Positions 1 through 11,180 of a stretch of DNA of 64,000 bases are shown here, in pieces. This DNA comes from Heliopora coerulea (lineage: Eukaryota > Cnidaria > Anthozoa > Scleralcyonacea > Helioporidae). Location of the stretch: contig JASJOG010000177.1 of assembly GCA_030142905.1 (NCBI GenBank), positions 62,001-126,000 on the forward strand. Direction: 5' to 3'. A model generated the notes under the pieces. The model was not told where the DNA came from. It ran no database searches and was given only the letters and a program-made list of their open reading frames with translations. The translations under genes were made by a program, and so were the position numbers. Every line of letters starts with the position of its first letter. Position 1 is the first letter of the stretch.

Positions 1-785
1 GACATTGAGAGAAATACGCCGGACCAATGAAAAATAGCTTCCGCTGGCCCTGATTTAATATACTGTGCGGTATAGCTCCCATGAGATATGTTATTAGATA
101 TTTATACGCTCACTTATCTTTCTGCACTTGTCTCTGATGATGTCGTTGACTGACGAAAGCTTAGACAATTGAAAATTAATGATGTCTTACAGTTTTTATA
201 ACTTACAGTAGCTGGCCTCGCTCGATTCCCCTCCTTATCTTAGATTTTTGTTTTTTCCTTCTGTCCATTATAAGTAGTCCACAAGTCTTATGTAGGGTAA
301 TACCTTTTGTACTTTTTGTATCGGGTATTCCTCTTGAAGTATCGACCCGCATGACAGTGTATTTACGAAAAAAAGAAAGCAGAAAAGTTTTAATTCGAGA
401 CTAAAGTGGATTCTTTGCTTCGAAGTTTTTATGGTTTTATACCTTTGGTTAGTAATGTCTGGACTCCATATCGACGTTTCTCAATCATCAGTATCATTTG
501 ATTACAGTAAAGAAAGTGAAAGTTAGTATTCTGACGTTTCGAGCAAAATTGGTTCAGTGAAGTGAAATGTGATAACAAATACACGTTTTACCCTAGTAAA
601 GAGCTTTCGCTCGAAACATCAATACTTCGTTTATGTCGAATTTTGGCAGAATACTATCTTTTAACTTTCTCTGCATCGTTTACATCTGCCTTTGCAGCAT
701 TCTATTTCATGTGATTCTATCTTATTTGAACACCGTGAACAACATTTACGCAAAAACACCCAGGACAATGGGTCCTGGACGCTAT
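1..785. other. No gene recognised
   Basis: I see no convincing coding region, RNA or repeat here. The open frame at 633-821 is short and has no recognisable domain. The stretch probably belongs to the intron or upstream flank of the receptor gene whose exons begin at 4189. Confidence 0.4.
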
Positions 786-1134
786 GGTATGTTGGTATAT
801 AGACTCTTATCAATCGTATAAAAAGACGAGTATTGTGTTACCGGGTAGATTGTTGTTACGTGAAAAGAATTGTTTAATGAAGGAGTTCGTTGAGTTTTCT
901 CGGTTTGTATTATTCCGTGTTAGTGTCCTTTGAAGTTCCTTTGTCATCGTTAGGGTTGTTTGCTTCAGTTTTGTTTATATGATCCCATCGTGTGTCGTTA
1001 ATTACTTGTGAAGTTGTGTTTTGTCCACGTATGACATTGTAACTTAAATAAGGGTATTATTGAGCTTCGTTTCGTCGAGAAGTTCGCGTGTGTTATGTGA
1101 AATGTTGGTTGGTTGTGATCAAATATATTGTCCT
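786..1134. repeat. Left arm of a 349-bp inverted repeat
   Basis: This 349-bp segment recurs in inverse orientation at 2278-2626 with only isolated mismatches. The outer ends of both arms contain a match to the 183-bp tandem unit found at 2606-3060. A directly repeated block carrying a hammerhead ribozyme starts 2 bp inside the arm. Inverted and direct copies mixed in this way are typical of Penelope-like insertions, but no encoded protein confirms that here. Confidence 0.9.
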
Positions 1135-1135
1135 A

Positions 1136-2083
1136 ACGCTGGATCCGACAATAACACAGAAGAGATCATAATTGAAACATTTTTACCAGTAACGACGAAA
1201 AACTTTTTTAAATTCAACATGGTGTCAAATAACACATGAACTCAGCTCGCAACACTACCCTCTTATGACCCAACACTTCACAATTATCCTCAAAGGACAC
1301 ATTTGATCCGCGCACCCTTTATTTACTGGGAACGAACAACACTACTCGCTTAAACTTCACATCACAACTCGTTCACGCTCCCATTCTGTCCAACGCTAAC
1401 ACGGATGCCCACCTTCTCTCATCATGCGGTAAACTCCCCTTAAGATTACGATGGCACGCAGAATTGGTCTTCCCAAGACACACAAGACTGGTAAGCACAC
1501 ATCTTATCTCTTTCTATTTATATTTTATTTTATTTGATTTCATACTGATTATCGCTTCTCTTCCGACTGTATAACATCGACTGCCAACCCCAAATCCCTG
1601 CTGAAGAGGCCACAGAAGGCCGAAACGTACGTCCAGGGTTGTGTCCCAAGATATTTATGCACAAGACAATGTTACGCATCTTTTACTCTTTCTCTCTGTA
1701 TTCATACATACTTCTTTATGAAACTCTACACTGCATGGCCAACTGCGTAGCCATCTAACTGTCGGTAAAACCCTAAGGCCGGGAGGTCGCTTTTGAATTC
1801 CCGTATCGCACTCGTGCTAATAACTAATACACCTTCACAACACAACTGTATACTCCACGATTTACTCATAAACTAAAGACTCATACTCATTCACTCAACT
1901 CCACATGGCATACCACTAGTGTAGCCATGTCACGCTCACTATAGCCCGCGGCTAAAAGCGCCTTCCATCATCAACAGTTTCAACTCCCAATCGTTAGAAC
2001 AATCACAACTACAGTAACACAACCGTAACACCAGTGTGGTTCCTATTACCTGCTCAAAAACCAAAAAACAAAAAAATCAGTGA
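1136..2083 (+). repeat. Direct-repeat copy 1 (pseudo-LTR-like, with hammerhead)
   Basis: About 945 bp recur nearly identically at 3038-3980 in the same orientation. The offset is 1902-1903 bp, and the few indels include one T in a T run and about 6 bp near 2005. Each copy holds one hammerhead ribozyme and a short open stretch at 1451 that includes GLPKTHKT and is followed directly by gtaagc, a splice-donor-like site. Penelope-like elements often occur as partial tandems with such pseudo-LTRs. Assignment to that class rests on the ribozyme and the layout. Confidence 0.85.
1596..1638 (+). ncRNA. Hammerhead ribozyme (copy 1)
   Basis: Stem I is CCCTG (1596-1600) paired perfectly with CAGGG (1634-1638). 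The core CTGAAGA (1601-1607) is followed by stem II, GGCC-ACAGAA-GGCC (1608-1621), and GAAA (1622-1625). Stem III is the self-complementary ACGTACGT. The predicted cleavage triplet GTC ends at 1633. All catalytic-core bases of the CUGANGA/GAAA/UH consensus are present. A tiny palindromic stem III suggests action as a dimer, as is known for Penelope-type hammerheads. Confidence 0.85.
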
Positions 2084-2277
2084 ATACCTCGTAGGGAAAG
2101 GGTAGAGCTAATCCAAGCTCGCCACACTGTGTAGTTTGACATTTCACTTAACGACTAAAACATCTTGCACCACGTGCGCAGTAGCTAGGTCCAAAGGGCA
2201 AATGTCTTGCTAATGGATTTTAAGCAATCTCGCACTAACCACATCAGATAACATCATCCTTGACACAAGAAACCCAA

Positions 2278-2626
2278 AGGACAATATATTTGATCACAAC
2301 CAACCAACATTTCACATAACACACGCGAACTTCTCGACGAAACGAAGCTCAATAATACCCTTATTTAAGTTACAATGTCATACGTGGACAAAACACAACT
2401 TCACAAGTAATTAACGACACACGATGGGATCATATAAACAAAACTGAAGCAAACAACCCTAACAATGACAAAGGAACTTCAAAGGACACTAACACGGAAT
2501 AATACAAACCGAGAAAACTCAACGAACTCCTTCATTAAACAATTCTTTTCACGTAACAACAATCTACCCGGTAACACAATACTCGTCTTTTTATACGATT
2601 GATAAGAGTCTATATACCAACATACC
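2278..2626. repeat. Right arm of the 349-bp inverted repeat
   Basis: Reverse complement of 786-1134, of the same length. One visible difference is G to A in the CAACCCTAAC(G/A)ATG stretch. The arm runs directly into the 183-bp tandem repeats. The 1143 bp between the arms hold the first ribozyme-bearing direct repeat. Confidence 0.9.
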
Positions 2627-3060
2627 GAATAACGAAGGCATCAAAGCATCGATAGGTATGTTTGAAAAAGACGCTAATCAAGACAATAACACATTAGAAA
2701 TGACACAAAAACTAAACAACAGAATCTCCCGCTTACTCTAACTTAACATCAATCTACCATTACACAATACCCGTCAATATAAACCCCATGAGTCTATATC
2801 ACAACATACCAAATGACTAAGGCATCGAGGCCTACGTAGGTATGTTAAAAGAAGACGCTGGATCCGACAATAACACAGAAGTGGTCTTAACTGAAACATT
2901 TTAACAATCTTCCGCTTACTCTAACTTAACATCAATCTACCATAACATAATGCCCCTCACTATAGACGTCAGGAGTCTATATAACAACATACCAAATGAC
3001 TAAGGCATCGACGCCTACATAGGTATGTTAGAAGAAGACGCTGGATCCGACAATAACACA
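2606..3060. repeat. Tandem repeat, about 183-bp unit, 2.5 copies
   Basis: Units start at GAGTCTATAT at 2606, 2790 and 2973. Each carries AACATACC, a hairpin-like GGCATCGA...TAGGTATGTT stretch and GACGCTGGATCCGACAATAACAC, with divergence in the first unit. The last unit runs into the second direct-repeat copy. No coding content is seen. Confidence 0.8.
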
Positions 3061-3980
3061 GAAGAGATCATAATTGAAACATTTTTACCAGTAACGACGA
3101 AAAACTTTTTTTAAATTCAACATGGTGTCAAATAACACATGAACTCAGCTCGCAACACTACCCTCTTATGACCCAACACTTCACAATTATCCTCAAAGGA
3201 CACATTTGATCCGCGCACCCTTTATTTACTGGGAACGAACAACACTACTCGCTTAAACTTCACATCACAACTCGTTCACGCTTCCATTCTGTCCAACGCT
3301 AACACGGATGCCCACCTTCTCTCATCATGCGGTAAACTCCCCTTAAGATTACGATGGCACGCAGAATTGGTCTTCCCAAGACACACAAGACTGGTAAGCA
3401 CACATCTTATCTCTTTCTATTTATATTTTATTTTATTTGATTTCATACTGATTATCGCTTCTCTTCCGACTGTATAACATCGACTGCCAACCCCAAATCC
3501 CTGCTGAAGAGGCCACAGAAGGCCGAAACGTACGTCCAGGGTTGTGTCCCAAGATATTTATGCACAAGACAATGTTACGCATCTTTTACTCTTTCTCTCT
3601 GTATTCATACATACTTCTTTATGAAACTCTACACTGCATGGCCAACTGCGTAGCCATCTAACTGTCGGTAAAACCCTAAGGCCGGGAGGTCGCTTTTGAA
3701 TTCCCGTATCGCACTCGTGCTAATAACTAATACACCTTCACAACACAACTGTATACTCCACGATTTACTCATAAACTAAAGACTCATACTCATTCACTCA
3801 ACTCCACATGGCATACCACTAGTGTAGCCATGTCACGCTCACTATAGCCCGCGGCTAAAAGCGCCTTCCATCATCAACAGTTTCAACTCCCAATCGTTAG
3901 AACAATCACAACTACACAACCGTAACACCAGTGTGGCTCCTATTACCTGCTCAAAAACCAAAAAACAAAAAAATGAGTGA
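3038..3980 (+). repeat. Direct-repeat copy 2 (pseudo-LTR-like, with hammerhead)
   Basis: Near-identical to 1136-2083 and in the same orientation. The similarity stops at the A-rich tract around 3960-3980. Conservation of the ribozyme in both copies fits a partial tandem of a Penelope-type or other ribozyme-bearing retroelement. Confidence 0.85.
3499..3541 (+). ncRNA. Hammerhead ribozyme (copy 2)
   Basis: Same sequence and fold as the ribozyme at 1596. Stem I is CCCTG/CAGGG, the core is CTGAAGA, stem II is GGCC/GGCC with a six-base loop, GAAA follows, stem III is ACGTACGT, and cleavage is predicted after GTC at 3536. An RNA cut at both ribozymes would be 1903 nt long, the period of the direct repeat. 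Confidence 0.85.
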
Positions 3981-4188
3981 TTAGATAACAAAATGACCCA
4001 TAGAAATTTGTAAATGGTAACCTTTGATTAATAGAGCAATCTTACAACCTCTACCTAGTTAATGAATTCCGAATAATTTGACACTAAATGATCCACATTA
4101 ACCAAGGCAGTTTGGATTTTGTTCCGCCATCATAACATATCGGGCATTGATGACTTATTTCGCATTTATATTTCTATTATTTTAATAG

Positions 4189-4583
4189 ATCTGGTGGGCA
4201 CCAGTTACCAGTGCCGAGAAAAGACACCACAAAGCTATCCCAGCTGGTGGACAACGATATTTCATTGTTGGCGACCTTAAACCAGGAGTTGAATATAAAG
4301 TACACATGACTGTGACCACTTTCAAGGGTCATAGATACTACAGCAACGAAGAATTTCTTACTTTAAAAGCCTCTGGGGGTTCACCAAATGCCACAGTCGA
4401 GAAGATCAAAGCCTTCGTCCAGCAGCCATGGTTTCTAGGGCTTTTAGGAGGGGTCATACTAATATTGATTATCATTCTACTAGTTTTCTGTATCTGCAAA
4501 CGTACGTCCTCGGAAAAGGACGCAAGTGATTTGGCCCTTCAATTAAAGCAAAGAAATCAACCTGAGTCTCCCCTCAAGCCAAG
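4189..4583 (+). CDS. Receptor exon: FN3 end, transmembrane helix, juxtamembrane tail
   Basis: The exon begins after the acceptor tttaatag and ends before the donor gtaaaa in phase 2. It is open throughout, with no initiator of its own. It encodes the last strands of a fibronectin type III domain (GDLKPGVEYKVHM, then strands to about residue 55), a linker and a strong transmembrane helix (WFLGLLGGVILILIIILLVF). A basic stop-transfer CKR follows. The layout is that of a type I cell-surface receptor. The extracellular exons must lie upstream, beyond the window or beyond the repeats. Joining to 6810 keeps the frame exactly. Confidence 0.8.
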
Positions 4584-6809
4584 GTAAAACCATGTTCACT
4601 TAATTGTTTTAATGGACCCTTGTCACAGCTGGCCGATGATTTTGTTTTTGCACATTTTCTCGCTTTTAGTGTACTACTCCAAGACTAAACACGCCACTTG
4701 ACTGCAGCTGTTAGTGGGTTCATATGATAAGAAAGTATATGTATCACTGTGTCATACTGAGCATGACATCTCTCAATCAAGAGCGTCGTTCCATATTGCT
4801 ATTTATGAACATTGGAGCACAAAATTAATTTATTTCATTAGGTCGATTTTGACTTTTCTCTCCTTTTTTAATTCTCGACAATTTGAGAAATCGATGAGAA
4901 CAAGAGAAACTAAGAATCAAGAACTTGAAACATTTTCCTAATACATTGACAGGGAAAATTCAACACTAAGCCTGTGTATGCTGGCGAGAATCACGCGCTT
5001 ACAGTCAACTTATGCGTATAAACATGCAGTCAGTGGCCAAAATTTATCTGGGTAGCGTATTCCCATTGCCTTAGACATACGAAACGTGAATCCAAACGAA
5101 TTGTCAGTCATGAAATTCATAGATGCTTCTGCTTCTGTTTTTAACTGAACAGTTTGTTATTTACTGGGCATTTCGTAGATATGTTTTTAACTTTATATAC
5201 ATTTAAAAAGTACTTTTCTTGCTTTACACCATTGGTTGTCATAAATTAATGAACCAGGGTTCATGAACTATTCGCTTGACCAATAAATAATATCAATGGA
5301 AACTTAATTAACTTGAATATAATGGTGCGGATCAATTTTGTTGTTTGATGTTGGGTTCTGTTACGCTTCTGATTCATTTTTAATTTGTATTTCAATTTCA
5401 GTAACAAATGGTTTTTGAGAAATGACTTTCAGGTTGCAGAAATGTTAGTTTTTCAAGCTGAAATATCTTATGAGAAGTCTTAGAAGGCGGTGTCTCTCTT
5501 AGTTCCATTCACCGTTTCGGCAGCACAAAATGCCTTATGTTATTAACAACAAACAATAAGCAAGATTAGATATAACGGTCGGACGTCGGGCATTGTCCGA
5601 CCAGATTCAAGTGAACAGCCAATCTTATGACGAAGAGTACATTTTGTCCAACGAATTTTTTTGACAGTTATAAACTGGATTTGTTTTGTTTGTTTAGGGT
5701 TTATAAAACTTGATTTAATTTAATTTAATTTATTTTTATTTTAAGTAACAATTCTTAAACTTTTTCTTGCCTGATCTCTGGGTAGCCTAATCGTTGTTTT
5801 CGAAGAGAATATGGCGCTTATTGTCGCGAAAATATGACGCGCGTAAGATCACATGTTGACTGAAACTAACGTCCATGAGGAGAATGGCCTACGTTGCAAT
5901 ACCAACATACACGACGTGATTTTTCTTTGTAATTTTCATCTTGACAAGTCTCATTTACTCACTAAGGTCAAAGGTACGTGCAACATGTGGTAGCCAGCGG
6001 TAAGCAAGAAAAGTTCTCCTTAGAATAGGGCACGCCAGTAGAACAATCGTGACGAAAACTCGCGTGTCTTCAATCTTCTTGATAAAATTAAAAGTCAAAC
6101 GGTTATTGCTCGGAATCTCTGTGAAATGTCGAACGCTTCTTTGGTTTTTTGGACATTTTCCTTTAATCGCTTTGCTTATTCGGTGCTGGTGGCCCATTGG
6201 TAGTACACTTGTCTCTCACCACTTTGGCTAAGGTTCAATCCTGGCTTCGTGCAGTTATCTGATTAAATTTACCCTGGTGACATGTAAGAAGAGTGTTATC
6301 CAGTTTAACTTTACCAAGCAGTTTTTCTCCGGATACTCCGGTTTCCTCCTGTAGTAACATAGGACCCATGAGGGGTGGCCCTTATTGGACGTCTAGGGAG
6401 AATAACTTTATGCTGGATAACCGACTCAGCTTAGCTAAGCTGATAGGATTATCCAGTATAAATAAAAACATTTCACTTACTTTACTTTGCCAGTAAGTTC
6501 CATAGTATACATTTTATTAATCGTTGACCACGACCCGAGCCAGCAAAATCGGCCATTGATAGCTAGCATCGAGTCACGGACCAACGACTAAAACCATATC
6601 ACTGAAGCAATTGAGCTGATTGTCCAAATGCTTTGAAGGTGCTATATTTCGCTTTTACAGAATTCCGTTGTTTTTCGGGAGCCGTTAGTGTGTATCTTCT
6701 TTACTACAATACATATTGAGTGTGTGGGATTCATCATATTCAAAATGAGGAAAAGAAAGCATTGTTTTGCCAACCAATGAGGGTATTTATGCTTTGACGG
6801 TTTTTGTAG
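4584..6809 (+). other. Intron with one SINE-like repeat
   Basis: Intron between two exons of the receptor gene (donor gtaaaa, acceptor tttttgtag). AT-rich, no coding region seen. It contains a tRNA-like repeat at about 6186-6330. Confidence 0.7.
6186..6500 (+). repeat. SINE-like, tRNA-related repeat
   Basis: The stretch GGCCCATTGGTAGTAC resembles an RNA polymerase III A box, and AGGTTCAATCC 40 bases later matches a B box. Downstream is an ACTCCGGTTTCCTCC body that I associate with dispersed cnidarian repeats. It lies inside an intron. A decayed tRNA pseudogene is the alternative. Confidence 0.5.
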
Positions 6810-6919
6810 TGAAAGCCGCAGTACCGAGAACGACATAATGACTCCAAGGGGACGTGGTAGAGATAGTGTATCCGATTGTGAGAGCTGTGAAGGACGCTTT
6901 TGCAGAGTATACCGTAGTA
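6810..6919 (+). CDS. Receptor exon: cytoplasmic, Ser/Arg-rich
   Basis: A 110-nt exon between tttttgtag and gtaagt. Phase 2 in and phase 1 out match the flanking exons exactly, which is the main support. It encodes a charged segment with MTPRGRGRD and a small cysteine cluster (CESCEGRFC). No domain is recognised. It is part of the intracellular tail. Confidence 0.75.
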
Positions 6920-7016
6920 GTAAGTGGAAAGTATATGTTTTTAACTTCAAAGTTGTTTTCAATGTTCATTTGTTCGGTCCTTGATCGTGACTTTTCCCCT
7001 ATTGCTTTAATTTCAG

Positions 7017-7130
7017 GTGGTACTCCTAGTACGCCGACTGACCCTACCTTGGACATTCCTGAAATTGCGATCACACCGAATAAGTATGGGAGACTGTACC
7101 GATCACTTAATGGGAGAGAGAGTGATGCAG
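7017..7130 (+). CDS. Receptor exon: cytoplasmic
   Basis: A 114-nt exon after tttcag and before gtaagc. Phases join exactly to the exons on both sides. It encodes GGTPSTPTDPTLDIPEIAIT and then a tyrosine-containing NKYGRLYRSLNGRESDA. A tail rich in Pro, Ser and Thr is usual for guidance receptors. Confidence 0.75.
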
Positions 7131-8103
7131 GTAAGCAACGCCATTTTTCAACAACGATTAAGAAGCACACTTTAACTGATAAAAATTTTCATTATTTTAA
7201 ATGCCCCAATGTTTCTATAAACTGTAAAAACCAATAGTCACCTGACTGATTCAAAATTTTAGATTCAGCTAAAACCATTGGCGCTCTTAAATGAAAAAAC
7301 GCTAACAATCCAGTAATTGTAGACAGGCGTATTTCAAAAAGTTTTATTAGAAATATATATTTTGTCTCTGTCTAAAAAAGTTAAAAATGGACGTTTCCGT
7401 CAAGTTACTTTGACCTTCGTTACTTTGACCTTGTATATAAAGAACTGCTTTATATACAAGATGGAAGCTGAATTATGAACAATACGTTTGTATTCTGCTT
7501 ACAAACGTATTCAGACCTGGAAATAATTCTAGCCTTTCTTGGATCCTAAGCCAGGGAGAAAATATTTTCTTTGAAAATAAGGTGATCAAATTACATTTAA
7601 ATGACCTTTCGAGCGGCCCAGCAATACGCATATAATTAAGTTTATGCATGTTCCTAATGTTAGCAACTTAGCATATCAAATTAAATTGTAATAAACGCTT
7701 CTACGTAATAACTTATAAGTTTGAAGCCTCAGTTACTACCTAATTTGGCAGTTGAAAGTCGGAACTTGGAAGTTAGAAGACTGGAACTGAACTGTCAAGT
7801 GTATAATAATAAAATACTGTAATTAATTAATGTAATTAAACCAATAATTTGAACAACAGTGCTGCAGCACTTGCAAATTACAATTTACAATTTACAATTT
7901 TCTTCTCAAATTTTATTAGAGAGTAACATTCCATAGTTGCATCATAACTAACGTGCACATGTGTCTGTAACTTGTAGAAGTCAGCCGCGTAGTCACTTTA
8001 TTTGGTATAATAGACTAATAGTGGTAATACTGTGATTATCTGTTCGCCAGGCATTACAAGAATAAATGAATAATTTATGGACGTTATCCACAAACGTTTT
8101 CAG
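7131..8103 (+). other. Intron with two strong hairpins
   Basis: Non-coding between two receptor exons. Two adjacent perfect hairpins lie at 7430-7460 (13-bp stem CTTGTATATAAAG, 5-nt loop) and 7481-7511 (12-bp stem AATACGTTTGTA, 7-nt loop). Neither belongs to a family I recognise. Confidence 0.7.
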
Positions 8104-8894
8104 ATGATGACTATCAAAATCCTTCGCCGCAGCCTTCCGGAGACAAAAGTCCTTACTGCCCTAAATTTAAGCCAATCAGCTTGAGTGGTGACGGTCGGTC
8201 TGACCACGAAAAGGGAAGGCCCAAATGTCAAAGTCACAGTTCAAGTCGTGTTGGATCGCCCTCCCGTTGTCTTTACCCAGGCCAAGCTCCACCAGATTAC
8301 GAAGCAGCAATCGGAGAGAACTCTGCTCGTGGCCAGAGTGACAACGATGATTGCAATGAGAGATCTACCGTTAGCAAAAAGCTCGATGACAACAATATCG
8401 GTGGCGTGCCTTATAAAAGTGAGCGATGTGGAAACCCTACGAGTAGACAGTCGTCGTGCAGTCCTAGCAGCGAGTATTCAGACCCAGGTAGATCTATTGC
8501 TGCCCGTCGTAAAGGACTGAAACCCCCGCCACGTCTAACCATTGGGGATGTCAACTGGACAGATATGCTGCCTCTTCCTCCTTCTCATCCACCTCCAAGC
8601 AGTGTTGCCACCCGCTCTCACCCACCCTCTCCAACCGGTACTTCCTTGGGCAGCGAGACAACTTACGGTCGTTCCCACGCTTTTTTGTTTTTACCTCGAA
8701 GATTTGGCTCAGTGGTTTCAGGAGACATGACATCAGATCTGGAAAAGGCTACTGCAGATTCAGTTTTAAGTGGCAAGTCGAAAGGAAAGTCGGAAAACAA
8801 ACTTCCATTCGATTTGGCTGGTACAACAAGTGATATCATAACGCAGTGGGCAGACTCTGTAACCAACACAAGTGGTTCTGATAATGACGCATAA
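8104..8894 (+). CDS. Receptor terminal exon: Robo-like cytoplasmic tail
   Basis: Open from the acceptor ttttcag to TAA at 8892-8894, in frame with the exon at 7017. It codes for about 264 residues of low-complexity Ser/Pro-rich tail. Motifs are DDDYQNPSP near the start, APPDYEAAIGE (residues about 60-70) and DVNWTDMLPLPPSHPPP (about 145-160). The last resembles the W-x-D-x-LPPPP-x-HPP type motif of Roundabout cytoplasmic tails, which recruits actin regulators. The Robo call rests on that motif and the FN3-TM layout only. Another FN3 receptor is possible. AATAAA sequences follow at about 8905. Confidence 0.75.
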
Positions 8895-10028
8895 CGAAAG
8901 GAAAAATAAAATTAAGGCAATCAAACACGGACATCATAAATCGATCACATGCAACGTTGTTTTTGTTTTTTTGTCGTTTTTCAGGGACACTTCGTCGTCC
9001 GTTTGCGTTAGCAATGTCACTGAAAACATGACTTTAGCGGGACAGAGTATAGCTTTTAGACTGTTTAAAGTAGACCAAATGACATATGTCTATGGAAAAT
9101 GTCTAATGTAATGTCAAATTAGTAGAAGATGCAGTTTGAGTATATAAGTTTGAGAACATAAGTTTGAGTTCTGAGTAACTACGTGGACTTCCCGTAACTA
9201 TCTGAGGAGTCATTACTCTTTTGGGGAAGCAATGTTACACTGAGCATTACGTCTTATGCTACATTCTGAAAAAAATGTGAACACAAAATGTTGTGAAACG
9301 GTGCTTGGCTATGTGGGACTGTGTTGCGTCGGAAGATGCCAAGTTATCTTTTCAGACGTTAAGTGTCATTCCCAGACGTTTCATAACTCTGTGAAACAAT
9401 ACGTTACGTTGGTACATGTAGATGTTATGTGACAATTGATGTTTGTTGTTTGATATTATGTTACCTTTTCATACGTTAAGTGTCATTTTCAGGCGTTTCA
9501 TAACACTGTGAAACAACACGCTACGTTGGTAGATGTTATGGATGTTTGTTGTTTAGTATTATGTTACCTTGCAAGACGCGACGTTACGTGTCTTCACTTG
9601 ATCTTACTTTTCTAGGCATTAAAAAATTTAAAACTGAATGGTAATGAGCGGAAAATATAGATTTTAATGAAAACAAAGTAATTTTACACTTTTTAAAGAC
9701 TCCTTAGCAGCGTAGTGTTTTACAAAAACATGTGAGACACTTGATGGCTGACACTTTTTCAGATATGGAAGAAATAGTTATTTTCAGAGTTCAAACAATA
9801 TAATTTTTGTATCATATGTAAATGTTTTTAAGTCCATGTATGTAAAGTGTGAAGTAACTAAGATCTATTTTATTTGGAGTATTGTGCAGAAATTTGCCCA
9901 GTGGGGACGTAGTAATGTTTTACATTTCTTGTTAGTGTTAACGTATTCAGTGTTTCCATGCGTTGTCACACGTAAAAATGCAGTGAAATCATATTGCCAA
10001 TCCAGGTTGAGAGTGTATAAGTGAGAAC
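8895..10028. other. 3' flank or intron with a 118-bp tandem duplication
   Basis: No coding region is supported. Two copies of a unit of about 118 bp lie at 9349-9466 and 9467-9560. Both contain ACGTTAAGTGTCATT, GTTTCATAAC, TGTGAAACAA and TACGTTGGTA. Confidence 0.6.
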
Positions 10029-10570
10029 GTACCGTATTTACTCGAACAACCGCCCCGGCGTTTATTGAATTTTTTGCGCTGCGGCTGCGACGTTCATTGC
10101 AAAGTTTATTCCAGTAGAACCGTCGCGCTTATTAAAGAACTTCCTAGACGCAAACGCTGACAAGAAACTATGCGCGAAGGTCACTGGAAAAAGGAAGAGG
10201 GAAGTTGGACTAGTTGTACCGGCAAAATTCTCGGCTTTCACTACGGAACTGCGCATGCATAGCTGAAGTTTTGGAGTGAGAGATAAGTAGCAGAACAGTG
10301 AAATATAGCCACTTCGAACTAAAAAACACTGTATTCGAGAAGAATAAATTTCCGAGACTGGTTTAGATTAAGTTGTGCCGTACTTTCTTAAGTGTAGTAC
10401 TCGAGTGTAATTCAGTTCATACCTTATTTAGTTAGTTAAGAATGCTTCAATTAAACGCCGCATCGATGAGAATAAATGCGGCGTTTATTCGAGGGCGGCG
10501 TTTAATAATATTTTTGTTTGGCAATGCCGCCTTTATTCGAGGGCGGCGTTTAATCGAGTAAATACGGTAC
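10029..10570. mobile_element. MITE with 17-bp terminal inverted repeats
   Basis: The ends are perfect inverse copies: GTACCGTATTTACTCGA at 10029-10045 and its complement at 10554-10570. Repeated GGCGGCGTTTAATCGAG and TTATTCGAGGGCGGC blocks lie next to the right end. There is no ORF. This is a non-autonomous DNA transposon. It ends 35 bp before the acceptor of the candidate exon at 10606. Confidence 0.8.
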
Positions 10571-10605
10571 TTGTGATAACTAAAGCATATTTTCTATAAT
10601 TTCAG

Positions 10606-10815
10606 TAAAACGTCAAGAAAGACCAGTAATGGCCCTAATGAGGTGGAAGAAATGCGTAGCGCTTCACGTTCCGGTCGAAGCCGTCGCCAGCGTCCGTCAG
10701 AAAACATCGGTGATATTCCACGCTTATCAAACTCGCCAATTAAGGAAATGTTCCCACTTAACTCGTCCACTCCAGACTCAAAGAACAACAGAAAACCGAA
10801 AAAAACTAATGTAAT
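10606..10815 (+). CDS. Candidate additional receptor exon
   Basis: Bounded by tataatttcag and gtaagt. In one frame it is open throughout and encodes an Arg/Ser-rich segment (SASRSGRSRRQRPSENIGD) and PIKEMFPLNSSTPDSK. It joins the next candidate exon (12925) in phase. I could not find a donor in the exon at 8104 with the matching phase, so it may belong to an alternative isoform or a neighbouring gene. A missed short exon is also possible. Confidence 0.45.
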
Positions 10816-10879
10816 GTAAGTTAATGACAGATGCTTACCTCAGATTGCCTTGGAGTAGTAGCAGAGACTAATTTGGACG

Positions 10880-11060
10880 TAATGATGTTAATAATTGTCG
10901 TGATGATGAAGTTGTCGTAAAAATGATAAGTAGTGGTGATGGTAAGAATAGTTATGGTTACGAATGATGGTGGTGATTATGGTAATCATGGTGATCTTAA
11001 CGATGACGATAATGAGGGAAGGCGAATGAGAATAATGATAATGATAGTATGGATGGTATA
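10880..11060. repeat. Imperfect GAT/AAT-rich simple repeat
   Basis: A low-complexity stretch of GATGATG, AATGATAATGATA and related units. It runs straight into the SINE at 11055. Confidence 0.6.
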
Positions 11061-11180
11061 GATGGACGTTCGTCAAGTTCATACCTCAGAAAAACGATTT
11101 CTGAACTCCGGACGGGATCGAACCCGCAATCACCTGATGAGCAGTGAGGCACTCTAACCATTGAGCTCCAATGTTGCCCC
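11055..11180 (-). repeat. tRNA-derived SINE
   Basis: On the - strand the A-box-like GAGCTCAATGGTTAGAG (11152-11170) precedes the B-box-like GGGTTCGATCCC (11113-11130). The body TCTGAGGTA...TTGACGAACGTCCATC is shared with copies at 12465 and 17590-18275. A tRNA-like promoter region plus a common tail defines a SINE family. Confidence 0.75.

Noticed and set aside
130..165. Hammerhead-like CTGATGA...GAAAGC on the + strand
   Set aside because: Stem II is only about three pairs and no UH cleavage site closes stem III.
463..492. Hammerhead-like CTGATGA...GAAACGTC on the - strand
   Set aside because: Only four bases separate the two core halves, so stem II cannot form, and stem I does not pair.
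633..821. 62-codon open frame with a hydrophobic start
   Set aside because: Part of it overlaps the inverted-repeat arm, and no domain or conservation can be seen.
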